Part shown: in pieces, positions 6,723-7,721 of the stretch
Position numbering within the stretch: the stretch's first letter is position 1
Layout: every line of letters begins with the position of its first letter
Position numbers and translations under genes: made by a program
Origin: Gammaproteobacteria bacterium
GTDB taxonomy: Bacteria > Pseudomonadota > Gammaproteobacteria > SZUA-21
Assembly: GCA_027021095.1 (NCBI GenBank)
Contig: JALUUZ010000466.1
Location: 1-7,721 of the forward strand
Reading direction: 5' to 3'
DNA: 7,721 bases
Notes under the pieces: generated by a model
Database searches by the model: none
What the model was told of the DNA's origin: nothing
What the model saw: only the letters and a program-made list of their open reading frames with translations

Positions 6723-6892
6723 CGCATGTAGAAGAATCACCACGTGATACCATTTGATTTACCTTGGTGCTGGTGCGTACGACGCACCCTACCTCTTTGT
6801 GACGGTGCACGCAGTGCACCAAAGGATTTATAGCAAGAAAATATCATGCACCAAAGTAGGGTGCGTTGTACGCACCACACGTTGTACGCACC
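6723..6892 (+). repeat. Structured interspersed repeat, copy 3 (best preserved)
   Basis: The head is CGCATGTAGAAG (6723-6734). CCACG follows at 6740, 32 bases before the first hairpin. Three perfect 7-bp hairpins follow: GGTGCGT-ACG-ACGCACC (6772-6788), GGTGCAC-GCA-GTGCACC (6804-6820) and GGTGCGT-TGT-ACGCACC (6860-6876). The first is followed by CTAC (6789-6792), so on the minus strand it reads GTAG plus hairpin. The third is preceded by GTAG (6856-6859) on the plus strand. This gives an inverted pair of GTAG-hairpin units, as in BIMEs built from REP sequences. CGTTGTACGCACC (6864-6876) is duplicated at 6880-6892, with a 16-base period. The copy lies between the convergent adenylate cyclase and soxZ genes. 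Confidence 0.8.
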
Positions 6893-6929
6893 GCCGTACC
6901 AGGATGGTAAGAATGAGAGGCCGGATACG

Positions 6930-6964
6930 TTTCTCCCCTGCTGCCGAAACAGCCAGGGAAGAAA
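6930..6964 (-). terminator. 14-bp hairpin downstream of soxZ (terminator-like, no U-tract)
   Basis: On the plus strand, TTTCTCCCCTGCTG (6930-6943), the loop CCGAAA (6944-6949) and CAGCCAGGGAAGAAA (6950-6964) form 14 pairs. There is one bulged base and one G-T pair when read on the minus strand. It starts 24 bases after the soxZ stop. The right arm on the minus strand ends in AGAAA and then CGTATCC, so the U-run of an intrinsic terminator is missing. It is probably the 3'-end hairpin of the soxYZ message, and could also serve the convergent transcript. Confidence 0.45.
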
Positions 6965-6988
6965 GCATCAGGTACCGTGACAAAAAAC

Positions 6989-7303
6989 TTACTTGACGAT
7001 GGTAGTCAGTGAGTCTTTTTTCCCGGTGCTGTCGTTCCAGGACATGACGATTTTGTCGCCTGGAGAACCGCCCTTGAAAGTGAAGTGGATCAGCGGGTTC
7101 TTGGAGATCGCCGGCCCCCAGTTGGCCACCAGGACTTCTTTGTCATTGTGCTTGACGATCAGCTCCTGGATATAATTGGCCGGAATCTTCTTCCCGGTTT
7201 TCTTGTCTTTACGCAACCCTGTCTCCATCGGATGGTTGATGATTGCCTTGACAACGGTCTTGCCCCCTTTGGCGGTGGCTCTTGCTCTATGTTTTGCTGA
7301 CAT
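6989..7303 (-). CDS. soxZ: SoxZ, sulfur-carrier subunit for thiosulfate oxidation
   Basis: At 104 residues this is the usual SoxZ length. SoxZ pairs with SoxY in the periplasm. The SoxYZ heterodimer carries the sulfur intermediates that SoxXA attaches and SoxB trims. Diagnostic segments are INHPMETGLRKD (22-33), IPANYIQELIV (40-50), WGPAISKNP (62-70) and FKGGSPGDKIVMSW (76-89). No signal peptide is seen, as is normal for SoxZ, which is exported with SoxY. The start ATG at 7303 is preceded on the minus strand by a clear AGAGGA Shine-Dalgarno (7311-7316) with 7 bases spacing. soxZ follows soxY by 49 bp in one operon and is the last gene before the convergent adenylate cyclase, with a hairpin 24 bases after its stop. 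SoxA and SoxX do not follow, which fits organisms whose soxYZ is separate from other sox genes. Confidence 0.95.
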   Translation of the reverse strand: MSAKHRARATAKGGKTVVKAIINHPMETGLRKDKKTGKKIPANYIQELIVKHNDKEVLVANWGPAISKNPLIHFTFKGGSPGDKIVMSWNDSTGKKDSLTTIVK

Positions 7304-7310
7304 AACTGTT

Positions 7311-7316
7311 TCCTCT
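7311..7316 (-). promoter_or_regulatory. Ribosome-binding site of soxZ
   Basis: AGAGGA on the minus strand, 7 bases from the ATG at 7303. It fixes the soxZ start and shows that soxZ is translated from its own site within the 49-base soxY-soxZ gap. Confidence 0.75.
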
Positions 7317-7352
7317 TGTGTATCGATTCGCTAAGACGGTGATGAGCAGGCT

Positions 7353-7721
7353 TTAACCGCCGCAACCACCGATCGTGACCTTGACTTCGCGCTTGGTGGT
7401 AAACAGTTTGCCACCGGAACGGACGACGGCGATCACGTCTGAAGTCTGTGCGATCTTGATGCGTGTACGGATAAACGGGTCCGCACCTTTCAACACAAAA
7501 TTCCCGGCCATCGGCGCAGCGTTTTTCTTCACCAGGATCGACATGGAATCGACACTCGGCAGGGTCGAGGAAACGGTGATCCCCACCTCGGCACCGTTTT
7601 CGGCGATCGGCGGCGCCTTGATCTTGATCTTGTTGCTGTTGGTCATGCTCGCGCTGCCCATGGCCGCCTTGACTGCCGCGTCGATCTTTTTGGCACTGAA
7701 CGCCGCTTTCGGCCAGGCTGC
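7353..7721 (-). CDS. soxY: SoxY, sulfur-carrier subunit, C-terminal part (5' truncated)
   Basis: The frame is open to the right window edge, giving 122 residues of mature SoxY. The N-terminus, expected to carry a Tat signal, lies outside the window. Visible are AAWPKAAFSAKKIDAAVKA, the family-typical IKIKAPPIAENGAEVGITV, and the C-terminal VTIGGCGG. The cysteine in GGCGG is the conserved residue to which thiosulfate-derived sulfur is covalently bound, and it is intact. An internal ATG at 7661 could be mistaken for a start, but homology continues before it. soxY precedes soxZ, the usual order, and both would be transcribed leftward from a promoter beyond position 7721. The catalytic partners SoxXA, SoxB and any SoxCD are not in this window. 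Confidence 0.95.
   Translation of the reverse strand, partial: AAWPKAAFSAKKIDAAVKAAMGSASMTNSNKIKIKAPPIAENGAEVGITVSSTLPSVDSMSILVKKNAAPMAGNFVLKGADPFIRTRIKIAQTSDVIAVVRSGGKLFTTKREVKVTIGGCGG

Noticed and set aside
6754..6996. A plus-strand open frame of 80 codons between the adenylate cyclase gene and soxZ
   Set aside because: It runs through the interspersed repeat and the hairpin and overlaps the soxZ end. It has no coding signature.

Overview
The window looks like chromosomal DNA of a sulfur-oxidising gammaproteobacterium. Two observations support this. A class I (enterobacterial/Pseudomonas-type) adenylate cyclase is essentially a gammaproteobacterial marker, and soxY-soxZ encode the sulfur carrier of periplasmic thiosulfate oxidation. 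I could not assign a genus.

Layout: (1) 2-361, plus strand, the 3' end of an unrecognised gene. (2) 362-738, a non-coding region between convergent genes, holding a compound palindrome and two to three copies of a structured interspersed repeat. (3) 739-2337, minus strand, a membrane-anchored methyl-accepting chemotaxis protein with a GTG start. (4) 2338-2773, a divergent spacer with a perfect 17-bp palindrome, a possible sigma-70 promoter and a 29-codon upstream ORF whose stop lies one base before the next start. (5) 2774-3736, plus strand, ribonuclease Z/BN. (6) 3799-6660, plus strand, the class I adenylate cyclase, 62 bp behind rnz and possibly co-transcribed. (7) 6661-6988, a second convergent spacer with another copy of the same repeat family and a 14-bp hairpin behind soxZ. 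(8) 6989-7303 and 7353-7721, minus strand, soxZ and the C-terminal part of soxY, arranged as a soxYZ operon whose start lies outside the window.

The protein genes are recognisable families. They cover signal transduction (chemoreceptor, cAMP synthesis), RNA maturation and sulfur oxidation, with no obvious shared pathway. SoxY and SoxZ form one heterodimeric carrier. soxA, soxX and soxB are not next to soxZ in this window.

The most interesting content is non-coding. A repeat family lies in both convergent spacers, always in the same orientation. It carries hairpins at fixed spacings whose arms change by compensatory substitution between copies. Two of its hairpins, in opposite orientations in the 6723-6892 copy, are immediately preceded by the tetranucleotide GTAG. 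That combination resembles the REP/BIME substrates of RAYT (TnpA_REP) transposases.
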